From positions 1 through 64,000 of the forward strand of contig CAJQON010000040.1 in assembly GCA_905479995.1 (NCBI GenBank): 64,000 bases of DNA. The letters are read 5' to 3'. The notes under the pieces were generated by a model. That model saw nothing but the letters and a program-made list of their open reading frames with translations. It did no database searches and was not told the DNA's origin. Origin of the DNA: an uncultured Flavobacteriales bacterium. Its GTDB lineage: Bacteria > Bacteroidota > Bacteroidia > Flavobacteriales_E > Vicingaceae. Of the stretch, positions 10,257-20,000 are shown piece by piece (position 1 is the stretch's first letter; every line of letters begins with the position of its first letter). A program made the translations under genes and the position numbers.

Positions 10257-10652
10257 TTATTTTATAATGTCAATAATTAAAGATCTGGCTCTAATGGTTT
10301 TACCATCAGGATTAATTAAAACAACTTTTTCTATCCAAATTTTATTAGGGTTGTATCGTTTAATTTGAGAAATCATTTTCTCTGTAAACTTACTTCCTTT
10401 TGCTTTTATTTCGGGAACCAAAGTTTTGTAAGGAGTTTGAAATGAAAACTCGTATGACTGAATTATGTAATCTTTATCGCTAACTTTTAGTTCCTTGCAT
10501 TTTAGTATTTCTTCTTTAGTTAGTTCACAAGAAACTGTTTTTAGGTCGTTGGTAGATACTTCATTGTTGCACAATTTAACATGAACTTTACTCTGTGCCA
10601 ATAAAGCACTTAAACTAAAAAGTAGGATAAAGGATGTGATGATAAAGCGCAT
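10257..10652 (-). CDS. Small secreted protein resembling the GldM C-terminal domain
   Basis: This 131-residue protein has a signal peptide (MRFIITSFILLFSLSALLAQ). The mature part ends in GSKFTEKMISQIKRYNPNKI followed by a NPDGKTIRARS segment. That order (a GxxFT segment, an R-rich helix, an IxxE strand, then PDG and a closing strand) resembles the last domain of the T9SS/gliding motor protein GldM. Here it stands alone, without the GldM membrane helix or earlier domains. It could be an accessory envelope protein or a homolog with another role. The gene sits between DUF1697 and rarA in a tightly packed minus-strand cluster. The family assignment is from pattern memory and moderate. Confidence 0.6.
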   Translation of the reverse strand: MRFIITSFILLFSLSALLAQSKVHVKLCNNEVSTNDLKTVSCELTKEEILKCKELKVSDKDYIIQSYEFSFQTPYKTLVPEIKAKGSKFTEKMISQIKRYNPNKIWIEKVVLINPDGKTIRARSLIIDIIK

Positions 10653-10664
10653 ATTATAGCTTGT

Positions 10665-11201
10665 TTAAGGTTGAGTAAATTTAGTCATTTCTAATAACTT
10701 TTTAGTAGTATTTAAATTACGAGAAGTTGCCATAACTTTTAGTTTGTTTTCAAAAAAGTTATTGCTCATTTTGGCTCTTCCAGCACCATTTGGACAGTAA
10801 AAATAAATTACTTTTTCTTTAAGTTCATAAAACTCATCTTCAAAACTATAAGTATATAATTTGTCTATATTTTCTTTGGTGGGAAGCTCTGCTAAAAAAG
10901 TAAAATACATTTTTTCAATTCCAATAAATGGATTGTTTACTAATGCATCTTCAATCTCCTGAGGCGTTAAAATAATGTTAGGAACATCAAATTCGTAGTG
11001 TTGTTGAATAGCGTTAAAAACGAGCTCTTGTAATTTTTTGGTAGCAGTTTCTTTAGTCTCAAAAACAACATTTCCGCTTTGAATGTAAGTTTGCACATTT
11101 TTAAAACCTAAGCCTTCATACAATGTTTTGAGGGCGGCCATTTTAATTTTCTTTTGACCGCTAACGTTTATGCCTCGTAGAATGGAGATATAGGTTTTCA
11201 T
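10665..11201 (-). CDS. DUF1697 family protein
   Basis: This 178-residue protein opens with TYISILRGINVSGQKKIKM, the hallmark of the DUF1697 family, followed by LGFKNVQTYIQSGNVVFE near residues 31-48. The biochemical role of the family is not established. There is no signal peptide or membrane segment, so it is cytosolic. Its start ATG overlaps the last base of hldD, consistent with translational coupling. Confidence 0.9.
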   Translation of the reverse strand: MKTYISILRGINVSGQKKIKMAALKTLYEGLGFKNVQTYIQSGNVVFETKETATKKLQELVFNAIQQHYEFDVPNIILTPQEIEDALVNNPFIGIEKMYFTFLAELPTKENIDKLYTYSFEDEFYELKEKVIYFYCPNGAGRAKMSNNFFENKLKVMATSRNLNTTKKLLEMTKFTQP

Positions 11202-12166
11202 TAGTAATACTGTTGTCCTATCAAATGGTTTTTCACATAATCTTCAACACCTTCTTCTAGTGTGTGAAATGGTTTGTCATATCCAATCGCTTTCAACTTA
11301 TTCATGTTAGCTTCGGTAAAGTATTGGTACTTGTCTCTTATGTCTTCAGGTGTAGGAATAAAATCAATTTTAGGTTCTTTGTCCAATGCCTTAAATGTGT
11401 TGCTTACTAAATCTAAAAATGTTCTGGCTTTACCAGAACCTAAGTTGTATAGGCCGGAATCTTTTCGGTGCTGTAATAAAAATGAACAAACCTCTACCAC
11501 ATCTTTTACATAAACAAAGTCTCGCAATTGCTCCCCATCTTTGTAATCAGGATTGTGAGACGCAAAAAGGTTCATTGCACCAGTTTTGTTGATTTGATTA
11601 AAGGCATGGAAAATGACAGATGCCATTCTTCCTTTATGGAATTCATTTGGACCGTAAACATTAAAAAACTTGAGACCAGCCCAAAAATAAGGTTGCTTGT
11701 CTTGGGCTAAAGCCCATTTGTCAAAATCGTTTTTAGAATCGCCATAAGGATTTAATGGTTTTAGTTTTTCTACTACTTCATGGTTGTCTTCATAACCAAA
11801 TTCTCCTAATCCATAAGTAGCGGCAGAAGAAGCATAAACCAATGGTATTCCACTTTCAACACAAATATTCCAAATGTCTTTGGTGTAGTTTAAATTAAGT
11901 TTATCAAAAATTTCGGTATCAAATTCGGTGGTATCAGTTCTTGCTCCAATGTGAAAGATAAACTGAACAAAATGTTCGTTTTCTTTTAACCAATCAATAA
12001 AGTTTTCACGATCAATTTGGTGTGTAAATGTTTTTCCTTCAAAATTTTTATTGCTTTCAGGTCTAGAAAAATCATCCACTAAAACGATGTCTTTAAAACC
12101 TTCTTTATTTAGTTTGCTTACCAAACAACTGCCAATAAAACCTGCTGCTCCTGTTACTATAATCAT
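11201..12166 (-). CDS. hldD: ADP-L-glycero-D-manno-heptose 6-epimerase-like protein
   Basis: This extended SDR protein resembles HldD/RfaD, the last enzyme making ADP-L-glycero-D-manno-heptose for the LPS core. It has the NAD-binding GAAGFIGS near residues 5-12, the family-typical VDDFSRPESNKNF, the SSAATYG serine motif near 113 and the catalytic YGDSK near 140. The C-terminal FVYVKDVV and YNLGSGKARTF fit the family. The length of 321 is usual. No other heptose genes are adjacent. Epimerases in this family are similar, so the substrate is inferred. Confidence 0.9.
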   Translation of the reverse strand: MIIVTGAAGFIGSCLVSKLNKEGFKDIVLVDDFSRPESNKNFEGKTFTHQIDRENFIDWLKENEHFVQFIFHIGARTDTTEFDTEIFDKLNLNYTKDIWNICVESGIPLVYASSAATYGLGEFGYEDNHEVVEKLKPLNPYGDSKNDFDKWALAQDKQPYFWAGLKFFNVYGPNEFHKGRMASVIFHAFNQINKTGAMNLFASHNPDYKDGEQLRDFVYVKDVVEVCSFLLQHRKDSGLYNLGSGKARTFLDLVSNTFKALDKEPKIDFIPTPEDIRDKYQYFTEANMNKLKAIGYDKPFHTLEEGVEDYVKNHLIGQQYY

Positions 12167-12180
12167 GTTTTTATTTTGAT

Positions 12181-12257
12181 GTCATACTGAGCTTGTCGAA
12201 GTATCTTTTAAATTGAGACTTCATTTTGAAGAGCTCCTCGAGTTAGTTCAGAATGAC
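12181..12257. repeat. Dispersed repeat copy, GTCATACTGAGCTTGTCGAAG type
   Basis: The intergenic gap between hldD and mqnD holds a repeat starting GTCATACTGAGCTTGTCGAAG and ending TTCAGAATGAC, so the ends are complementary (GTCAT and ATGAC). The first half matches a sequence inside bioF at 33191. Such elements are scattered through many Bacteroidota genomes; function is unknown. Confidence 0.7.
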
Positions 12258-12260
12258 GTT

Positions 12261-13103
12261 TTATTCTATAAATAACGAATTTTTAATATCCGGAATAATT
12301 CCTTTTTGCTGTGCTAAGTTAAACATTTGAGTAATGGCATCTTTGCCTTCAACTCCTAAATCAATAGAATATTTATTTACGTACAATTCTACATGTTGTC
12401 GCATTACACTTTCATCCATTTCTTGAGAATGTTGTTGCATGTAATTCAATGGTTCATTAGGGTATTCAAAAGCAAACTCTATGCTTTTTCTAATTAAACG
12501 ATTTACTTTTTGGATGATCTCTTCGGGTAACTCCCTTTTAATAATTATTCCTCCCAAAGGGATTAAGGCACCTGTTGTGTTTTCCCAATACTCGCCTAAA
12601 TCGATTATTTTTTCAAGTCCTTTTTCTTGGTAAGTAAAACGGTTTTCATGAATAATTAAACCAGCATCTACTTCATTATTCAATACTGTATTTTCAATGT
12701 CAGAAAACAATACCTCTTCTTTATTGGTAGCTTCAGGATGAGCGATACTTAATAAAAAATTGGCGGTAGTGTTTTTTCCGGGAATAGCAATTTTAGCTGT
12801 TTTTAAATCAAGCTTTTGAGTTGAAGGTTTGGTAATTAAAAGAGGTCCGCAGCCTTTGCCTAAAGCACTACCTGAATTTAAGAGTACATACTCATTGGTT
12901 AAATTTCCAAAGGCATGGTAGCTTATTTTTGTAATGTCTAATTCTTGGTTAAAAGCTTTACTGTTCAAGTCTTCTACATCACCCAAGTAAACGTCAAAAT
13001 CCAACCCTTCACAATCAATTTTGCCGTGTACCATTGCATCAAAAATAAAAGTATCATTAGGGCAGGGAGAAAAGCCGAGTGAAAGTTTGGTTGATTTTGT
13101 CAT
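12261..13103 (-). CDS. mqnD: 1,4-dihydroxy-6-naphthoate synthase (futalosine pathway)
   Basis: MqnD converts cyclic dehypoxanthine futalosine to 1,4-dihydroxy-6-naphthoate in menaquinone synthesis. The 280-residue protein has the periplasmic-binding-protein-like fold of the family, with LGFSPCPNDTFIFDAMVHG near residues 9-27, NTTANFLL near 110 and the catalytic-type His in GLIIHENRFTYQ near 148. The start ATG lies inside a dispersed repeat (GCCGAGCGAAGTCGAGG on the plus strand), and codons 1-2 (ATGACA) belong to it. It is followed upstream by mqnB, the preceding step's nucleosidase, 110 bases away. Confidence 0.95.
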   Translation of the reverse strand: MTKSTKLSLGFSPCPNDTFIFDAMVHGKIDCEGLDFDVYLGDVEDLNSKAFNQELDITKISYHAFGNLTNEYVLLNSGSALGKGCGPLLITKPSTQKLDLKTAKIAIPGKNTTANFLLSIAHPEATNKEEVLFSDIENTVLNNEVDAGLIIHENRFTYQEKGLEKIIDLGEYWENTTGALIPLGGIIIKRELPEEIIQKVNRLIRKSIEFAFEYPNEPLNYMQQHSQEMDESVMRQHVELYVNKYSIDLGVEGKDAITQMFNLAQQKGIIPDIKNSLFIE

Positions 13104-13129
13104 GCCGAGCGAAGTCGAGGTATCTTTTT
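13099..13129. repeat. Dispersed repeat overlapping the mqnD start codon
   Basis: On the minus strand this reads GATACCTCGACTTCGCTCGGCATGACA, the known form of a Bacteroidota dispersed repeat. The ATGACA at its end is used as codons 1-2 of mqnD, so the repeat forms the untranslated leader and start. Confidence 0.7.
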
Positions 13130-13213
13130 AATTAATAACGCAAATGTAAGCAGATTCTTTACGCCAATTTGCAAACACGTAAATTCGAGAATAAATTTTA
13201 GTTCTATATGATA

Positions 13214-13894
13214 TTATAAAGTATTAATTATTTGTAAACCGGCAGTGCATAGATTTTTTACTGCTAAAGGAATGTCCCAATTGTCTTTATTTCTTCGCTC
13301 CACTTTATTGGAGATGGATCTTATTTGAGAACAGGTAATTCCTTCTAATAAACAGGCGTAAAAAAAAGCAGCACCTTCCATGCTTTCTACTTCAGGGTTA
13401 AATAAATTCATCACTTTAGTAATGGATTCTTCTTCTCCATGAGCAGTATTAACCGTTATGGCTTTTACTTTAGGTAGAAAATTAATGGTATCATTTTGTA
13501 TGGGAATCGTATTTTTTATTTCACCATTTTGAAGGGTGAAATCTTCATCCATAATCAAATCCATGTCAACTAAAGATAAGAATGATTCTCCGTCTTCGGC
13601 TCCTAATTCTGCAATTTGATCTGAGGTAATGTTCACTACATCACCCAGTTTATAATTATTGGTAAAACTGCCAGCCAAACCAAGGTTAATGGCAGTGTCG
13701 TATAGTTTTGATGAGAGCGTTTTTCCTAACCAATAGGCTGTGCAAGTCATTCCTACACCAGGAATGAGTACATCTATTTGGTGGTTTTTGTAAGTATAGC
13801 TTCTTAGTTTTTGATTGATTTCTTTATCCAGTTTAAATTGCAGCAATAAAGGCTCAATTTCTATATAGGTGGCAGAAACAATTAAAATATTCAT
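13214..13894 (-). CDS. mqnB: Futalosine hydrolase
   Basis: MqnB removes the base from futalosine to give dehypoxanthine futalosine. The 226-residue protein is a member of the MTA/SAH nucleosidase fold: it opens MNILIVSATYIEIEPLL, has GVGMTCTAYWLGK near residues 46-58, NLGLAGSF near 70 and the nucleoside-binding VESMEGAAFFYAC near 171-183. The closing ISNKVERRNKDNWDIPLA is characteristic of futalosine hydrolases. Its position beside mqnD supports the assignment over a generic MTA/SAH nucleosidase. Confidence 0.93.
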   Translation of the reverse strand: MNILIVSATYIEIEPLLLQFKLDKEINQKLRSYTYKNHQIDVLIPGVGMTCTAYWLGKTLSSKLYDTAINLGLAGSFTNNYKLGDVVNITSDQIAELGAEDGESFLSLVDMDLIMDEDFTLQNGEIKNTIPIQNDTINFLPKVKAITVNTAHGEEESITKVMNLFNPEVESMEGAAFFYACLLEGITCSQIRSISNKVERRNKDNWDIPLAVKNLCTAGLQIINTL

Positions 13895-13900
13895 TGAAAA

Positions 13901-15247
13901 TTAGTAAAAGGTTGGTTCAACTTCTTTTTCGATAAAGTTAATCCCATAATTTTCTAATTCATCTAAAATAGGTGTGTAAATTTCTTTTAAGATAGGTACA
14001 TGCACTCCAGGCGTTTTAATTGTACCATTTAAAATCATTTTAGTTGCAATGGCTACAGGTAAACCTACCGTTTTAGCCATGGCAGTATATCGTTGGTCAT
14101 CACCCTTTACAACCATAGAAGAGTGGATTTCTTTGTTTTTCCCATTCTCAACAAATCGGAACCGGTGCCACATCACTATCATGTCTTTATCTTCAGGAGC
14201 TAATGTCCATTTTTGTTCTAAAATGTGTTGTAAAATTTGTGCAGGAGTTGCTCCCTTAAGACCAATTTTAGTGTCTTCAAAAATTCCTAACCAAACAAAT
14301 TTTTCAAACATTTCAATGTCATCTTGACGAATATTAAAGTAGTGTTTGAATTTTAATTCTACAGAATCACTAGGGTTGTATGGAAGAAATGAATTGATGA
14401 ATTCTCTGTTGGTCATGTTTTCAGAATCATCAATTACGTAAGAATCATCTGTAGCTCCTAATTTTACAAAGTAGTGCCAAGCCTTACAAAATCCTGGTTT
14501 ACGCAATGTTCCTCTAAACATTGTTGGGATATCTTGTAAACCGTAAATTTCTCTGTATTGTAAGGAATCTCTATTGGCATAACCTTCAAACTTTCCGTAT
14601 CCGTCAACCTCAATAATTTCTGTACGTCTAAACAACTTGTGGTAAGGAATGTATTTGTATCGTTTGTTTTGTATGAATTTACAGGTTCCTTGTCCTGCTA
14701 AAACTACATTTCTTGGATTCCAAGTGAATTTATAATTCCAAGGATTGTTGTCGCTTTCCGGGGCAACTAAACCACCTGTAAAAGTTTCAAATGCTTGTAA
14801 ATCGCCATTGTTTTCTTTTATCTGATCGATAACACGCATGGCAGAAAGATGATCAATCCCAGGATCAACACCAATTTCATTCATAATGATTATTCCAGCA
14901 TCTTTAGCAGCAGAATTAAGTGCTTTCATTTCGTTAGAAACATAAGATGCTGTTACCATATGTTTGCCAAATTTTATACAATCTTCGGCAACACAAATGT
15001 GCATGTGTGCAGGTAACATAGAAATAACTAAGTCTGATTCATCAATTAATCGAGTTCTTTCTTCTTCGTTATTTACATCAAAAGCGATGGCTTTTGCCAA
15101 TTTATGATCATTTGCAGCTTCTGTAGCTAATTCTTTAGATTGATCCGCAATGGTGATGAACCAATTTTCTTTTTCAGCATTAAACAATAAATATTGTGTT
15201 AATGATGATGTTGACCTTCCTGCTCCTATTATTAAAATCTTTTTCAT
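13901..15247 (-). CDS. Saccharopine dehydrogenase family protein
   Basis: The 448-residue protein has an N-terminal Rossmann fold (ILIIGAGRSTSSL, residues 4-16), the MLPAHMHICVAEDCI and MNEIGVDPGIDHLSAM segments of saccharopine reductases near residues 86-150, and FTGGLVAPESDNNPWNYKFTW near 169. These match the glutamate-forming saccharopine dehydrogenase/reductase family (Lys9-like), which catalyses NAD(P)-dependent steps of lysine turnover. Whether it acts in lysine degradation, or on another amine conjugate, cannot be read here. It precedes mqnB by 6 bases, probably as the first gene of that transcript. Confidence 0.88.
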   Translation of the reverse strand: MKKILIIGAGRSTSSLTQYLLFNAEKENWFITIADQSKELATEAANDHKLAKAIAFDVNNEEERTRLIDESDLVISMLPAHMHICVAEDCIKFGKHMVTASYVSNEMKALNSAAKDAGIIIMNEIGVDPGIDHLSAMRVIDQIKENNGDLQAFETFTGGLVAPESDNNPWNYKFTWNPRNVVLAGQGTCKFIQNKRYKYIPYHKLFRRTEIIEVDGYGKFEGYANRDSLQYREIYGLQDIPTMFRGTLRKPGFCKAWHYFVKLGATDDSYVIDDSENMTNREFINSFLPYNPSDSVELKFKHYFNIRQDDIEMFEKFVWLGIFEDTKIGLKGATPAQILQHILEQKWTLAPEDKDMIVMWHRFRFVENGKNKEIHSSMVVKGDDQRYTAMAKTVGLPVAIATKMILNGTIKTPGVHVPILKEIYTPILDELENYGINFIEKEVEPTFY

Positions 15248-15338
15248 ATCAATCTAGTAAATTATGAAAGTGAAATTCGTTAATTATTTAACCTTTTCAG
15301 GCCAATAATGTTAAATTTTACTAACAATTCATTATTTA

Positions 15339-15346
15339 TAATTTTG
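15339..15346 (+). promoter_or_regulatory. Probable -7 box of the DUF423 gene
   Basis: TAATTTTG matches TAnnTTTG and lies 21 bases before the ATG at 15368. The -33 region has only a T-rich stretch (TTTTA) at the expected distance, so the promoter is less certain than that of sucC. Confidence 0.45.
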
Positions 15347-15367
15347 CTAAATGCTTAATTTTAAAAC

Positions 15368-15763
15368 ATGAAAAATACATTAATAATTAAGGCAGGCGTT
15401 TTAGGTTGTATTGCAGTTTTAGGTGGTGCTTTTGGCGCACATGCACTCAAAGAAATTCTTTCAGCAGAGCATTTGGCAAGTTTCAATACTGGGGTAAGGT
15501 ATCAATTAATTCATGCTATCGTTTTATTGCTTTTGTTTATGTTGATCGAAAAGTATAAATCCAAACAATTTTTAATAGCAAGCAAGCTCATTTTTTTTGG
15601 AACAATATTGTTTTCGGGTTCCATTTATTTACTCACATTAAAAAATATAATAGGTGCAGATTGGCTAAAATTTGCAGGACCAATTACTCCTATAGGAGGA
15701 TTGCTCATAATTATTGGTTGGATATTCTTAATAATAGGAGGAAGTAAGCTTAAAGCTAATTAA
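15368..15763 (+). CDS. DUF423 family membrane protein
   Basis: This 131-residue protein has four hydrophobic segments and the DUF423 signature GALGGAFGAHALK-like stretch (AVLGGAFGAHALKEIL, residues 18-33), followed by YQLIHAIVLL and GSIYLLTL. The family occurs widely in bacteria and its role is unknown. It overlaps the 3' end of the convergent CPBP gene by 8 bases. Confidence 0.92.
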   Translation: MKNTLIIKAGVLGCIAVLGGAFGAHALKEILSAEHLASFNTGVRYQLIHAIVLLLLFMLIEKYKSKQFLIASKLIFFGTILFSGSIYLLTLKNIIGADWLKFAGPITPIGGLLIIIGWIFLIIGGSKLKAN

Positions 15764-16559
15764 AATATCCTTTTTGATACAATGCTGCTAAGTCCATGGT
15801 GATGGCTACAGAATAGTGGATTAATACGCCTAACCAAATCGATTTACTTTTTAAGCTTAATGTTCCTAAAACGAGTCCTGCAATAATTGCTGCGATGGTT
15901 TCGGGCATTGGTTTTTCAAAATGTATCATGCAGTAGGGAATCATCATGATGAAAATGGAGTAAAACCCAAATTTATTTTTGGTGCCATGAAGCATAAAGC
16001 CCCTAAAAAAGAACTCTAACGCAAAGAACTGAACAAAGTAAAGGCATTGCCAAATGAAAAAGTTAGGCCAAAGCGATTCTCCACTTGGATTGTAAAAAGG
16101 GTATTTTAATTGAAAACTTTCTGAAAATGATACCAATATGACTAGTGGAAGCATGAAAAGGAAGAAAATAATGTATAGTTTGTAGCTCTTAAAAATCCCT
16201 TTAAAAGAAAGGCCGTAGTTACTAAGCTGTTCCTTAAAAAACAACTTTATTAATAGAACTGGAAAAATGAAATAACAGGAAAATACCACAGCAACCCAAT
16301 AACCCAGATAAAACAATTGATTGTTGTTTAGACTTGTTTTTATTTCAACTAATAAGTTGGTAATACCATCTAAACCTAGGTTATTTAAAAATAGACTTAG
16401 AAACGAAAAGCTTCCAAAATATTCTATAAATATTAAAGATAAAGCAACACAGATAAAAAGTAGTCCTACTTTTTTGTTAAAAGAGGAAGATGCTTCTTTT
16501 TCACTTTCAATTTTTTGAAAAGTATCTACAACAATGCTATTCCAGAGCTTTAATAACAT
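15756..16559 (-). CDS. CPBP-family intramembrane protein with divergent active-site motifs
   Basis: This 267-residue protein has about seven membrane segments and a C-terminal CPBP/Abi-like domain (about residues 165-250). The usual CPBP glutamic-protease motifs are EExxxR, FxxxH and HxxxN/D. Here the first reads LEFFFRG (one Glu lost), the second has YCMIH and the third HYSVA. The basic layout is kept, but key residues differ, so peptidase activity is uncertain. The start ATG abuts the stop of the upstream NTF2-like lipoprotein gene (16559), suggesting a two-gene unit. Confidence 0.8.
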   Translation of the reverse strand: MLLKLWNSIVVDTFQKIESEKEASSSFNKKVGLLFICVALSLIFIEYFGSFSFLSLFLNNLGLDGITNLLVEIKTSLNNNQLFYLGYWVAVVFSCYFIFPVLLIKLFFKEQLSNYGLSFKGIFKSYKLYIIFFLFMLPLVILVSFSESFQLKYPFYNPSGESLWPNFFIWQCLYFVQFFALEFFFRGFMLHGTKNKFGFYSIFIMMIPYCMIHFEKPMPETIAAIIAGLVLGTLSLKSKSIWLGVLIHYSVAITMDLAALYQKGYFN

Positions 16560-16981
16560 TAGCTAGTATGGTCAATTGTTATCACCCAATTGCTATTTAT
16601 TTTTTTCCAATACAAGGTAAAATATCCTCCAGGATTGTCTTCCTCTCGCATCAAGCTCCATTTTCCTAGCATGTAAGCAGTATTTTCTGTTGCTTCTAGT
16701 TTAAGTACTTTAAAGGTTAATTTGCCCATGGTGGCTTTATCTGGATAAGAAATTTTGTAATTATCAAGTGTGGTTTGCCAACCGTATTTTATACCATTTT
16801 TTCCTATAAACATTAATGAGTCTGACTTCCAGTAGCCTTCCATAAAACCTTCAATGTTGCCATTGTTCCAATCGACTTCTTGTTGGTTCATTACCTTTAA
16901 AATTGCTTCATTTTCATTTTGGCTAGTTGAGCAGGAGGTCATCGCAATAACAGTTAATATTAGTATAGAAAGTTTCTTCAT
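16559..16981 (-). CDS. NTF2/SnoaL-like (DUF4440-type) lipoprotein
   Basis: I place the start at the ATG at 16981, not at 17014 as in the track. The shorter form begins MKKLSILILTVIAMTSC, a clean lipoprotein signal with the lipid-accepting Cys at residue 17, whereas the extension is encoded in the terminator hairpin of the next gene. The mature part of about 124 residues (NQQEVDWNNGNIEGFMEGYW, later GGYFTLYWKKINSNWVITID) has the cone-shaped NTF2-like pattern of DUF4440/SnoaL proteins. It is probably anchored in an envelope membrane; ligand unknown. It shares its transcript with the CPBP protein. Confidence 0.82.
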   Translation of the reverse strand: MKKLSILILTVIAMTSCSTSQNENEAILKVMNQQEVDWNNGNIEGFMEGYWKSDSLMFIGKNGIKYGWQTTLDNYKISYPDKATMGKLTFKVLKLEATENTAYMLGKWSLMREEDNPGGYFTLYWKKINSNWVITIDHTS

Positions 16982-16994
16982 GAGTGGAAATAAA

Positions 16995-17024
16995 AATCCC
17001 GTATTTGATATCAAATACGGGATT
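16995..17024 (-). terminator. Intrinsic terminator of the 1068-aa gene
   Basis: AATCCCGTATTTGATATCAAATACGGGATT is a perfect inverted repeat; on the minus strand it is followed by TTTTTATTT. It lies 22 bases after the stop of the secreted metzincin-like gene. Confidence 0.88.
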
Positions 17025-17046
17025 AAAATTATCGATTATAGTTGAG

Positions 17047-20000
17047 TTATCTTACAACTAATTTTTTGGTCATTTTTTGTGTTCCAGAAACGACAGTAAT
17101 CATATAGAAACCAGCATTTAATTTTTCGTTAAATCTAAGTGTTCCATTGTAGTTTCCATAATCAGCCTCTAATTGTTGTTGGTGAACAGTTTTACCTGAA
17201 ATGTCATTAACATATAATTCAGCATTGGCTTGTAAGCCTTTTAAATCCATATAGATAAAATTACCCTGATTTGGATTAGGATAAATAACCATATCTAAAT
17301 TAGTAGCAATTTTTTCGTCTTCAGAAATTACTTCTTCTTCAGGGTTAACATTTCCTAGTCTAGCGGTTGCTGGAGTAGTTATTTGGCAAATCGTTCCATA
17401 ATCAGTCCATTGTCCTGAAACATACCCTCTAACTCTAACATCATATGAGGTGCTTAATTGTATTCCAGGTACCTGATTTACAAAAAGACTCCGAGTTGAT
17501 GATGATACAACTTGATTAAAGCTTAAAGAAGTATTTGTGAATTCAAACTCGAAAGAAGTTGCTCCAGGTAAAATATCGCATAAAATATAATGACGATAAT
17601 TACTTATAACTTTTCCACAATCACTATTTCTTAATTTTATAGTAATAGGGCTTGTGGGAGTAGTAATTTGACAAATCGAACCATAATTACCCCAAACACC
17701 ATTTATTTTCACTTTTACTCTAACGTCATAAACTGTATTGTTTTGTAATCCAGGAACAGTGTATAGGTATATATTTCTCCATTTGTATGGTTTAGAAACA
17801 GTTTGTAAATATCCAAGGCCAGTATTAGAAAACTCATACTCAACGTCTGATGCTCCTGGAACTATATCGCACATGACATACTCAATGTAATCTGTTAATG
17901 TAGTACCACAGTCATTTGATCGAAGTTGAGTTGTAATAGAGTTGGCAGGTGTAGTAATTTGACACGTAGTACCATAGTTTGACCAAAGCCCATTTTTCTT
18001 AGATCTAACTCTTACATCGTAGGTGGTGTTGTTCTGAATTCCAGGAACTAAGTACATGTAAACATTTCTCCATTTATACCGTTTTGAAATAGTTTGTAAA
18101 TACCCAAGTCCAGCGTTTGAGAATTCATATTCAATATCGGTTGCTCCTGGATCTGGTTCACACATAATAAAATTAGCGTAATCTGACATGACGATACCGC
18201 AATCAATTGCTCTAAGTTTATTGTTTATACAAGTATTTGCAGTAATATAAGAACTCTTTACTTCTGTATCAAAGCCAAATGCATTTGTAGCAACTAAAGT
18301 TACGCTATAATTTCCTGCGCCATTAAATTGAACCTCTGGATTTTGTGATGAAGCTGAGGTTGAATTTAAATACGTTACTGTAGTCGGTGAAAATGACCAA
18401 GCCCATGAAGTAGGAGTATTCGTTGATGCATCTGTAAAGTTTAAAGAATTACCATCACAAACTGTTGTAGCATTTGCACTAAAATCTGCAACAGGCGTAA
18501 CCGCACAAGAGTTAACAGTAATGTAGCCTGTTTTAGTTTCGCCATCACTACCTGATGAATTTGTAGCTGTTAATGTAACTGCGTAGGTTCCTGCAGAGCT
18601 ATAGGTAATGGTTGGGTTTTGAGATGTTGAAGTAGAAGGTGTTCCGCCTGTAAATGACCAGCTCCAACCAGTTGGTGTGTTTGTGCTTAAATCGGTAAAT
18701 GATACAGTAGCACCTTCACACAATGATGTTGGTGTACCACTAAAATCTGCAACAGGTGCTACAGCACAAGATAAAGCAGTCATTGTTGATTGACTACAAA
18801 CTGTTGAACCAGTACTTCTTGACATTACGTCATTACCTGCAGCTAAGTCATTAGTACTTGGTGTTCTGTTTTGAGTTCCATTAGTTATTGAGTAATGCAT
18901 AATGGCACCAGGTGAAATAACATGACCTAATTGATGACCATGGCCTAGTTCATGTACGGCAACTGTTTCGAAATCATACTCAGACCCTCCTGGAGCTGAA
19001 GTGGTGTAATTCCAATTTGTTCCATCATCAAATACAATATCTAATTCAGAAACATACCAATCTATAGAAGAGCCATTAATACATCCGCTATATCTACTTG
19101 TACATCTTCCTAAGGTTCCATTTGGTAATTCTGATCCATTGTCATCTCTAATAACGTTAATTCCATCGCTTGCAATTACATCAGTAGTTGTTGTAGACCC
19201 AATTGTCCAATTTATTTTTGTTCCAGAACATGAGGTCCAAGATTCAAATGCTCTTACAAACGCAGCATTTCCAGCACCAGAAGCAAAATCAGTAAACATT
19301 TGCCAAGTATATCCACCACTTCCATTTTCATCTATATGTTGTGTTGGGTAGGCAACATCAATTCCTGAAGATATAGCATCAGATTCAACATTTAATTCTG
19401 CATAAGTAATCGTTAAAGAGGATCCACTTGTTATTGAAGCGGGATCTGTATTTGTTACTCGAATATTTCCTGTTCCAGCTCTATCAGGAACTTCTACAAC
19501 AATCTGCGTGTTAGACCAAGAAATTATTTGAGTACTAAGTGCATCATAAAATCCAGAACCACCATCGTTGGCATCTGCAAAACTTACTGTTCCTTCTGTA
19601 GCACCAAAATTACTTCCGTTAATTGTTAGTTGTGTAGCGGTTCCAGCTGTAACTGTTGTTGGAGTGAAATTAGTAATACTTGGAGTAGCTTTGTTGGATG
19701 GAGTTTTGAATTGCTTAACAGAGAAAGGTTTAACTACCATATAGCCAGTATTGGTTAAACCTGAAACGGTATTGTATAATTGTTGATCGATATTATTAAA
19801 GCTATCAAAAACACCAGAAGCTTTGTTTTCAGCTAAATGATACTCTATAAACCCTTGCTCACTTGCATAGGCTTGGAAAATAGGTAGTGTTGGACTGTTT
19901 GGAGTCTGAACAGTGTTGGTGGTTAACATGAAAATACCTATATCATCATGGTCTAATTCAAGGCTAGGATGCACAACTTCTTTCTGCGTACCAACGATAC

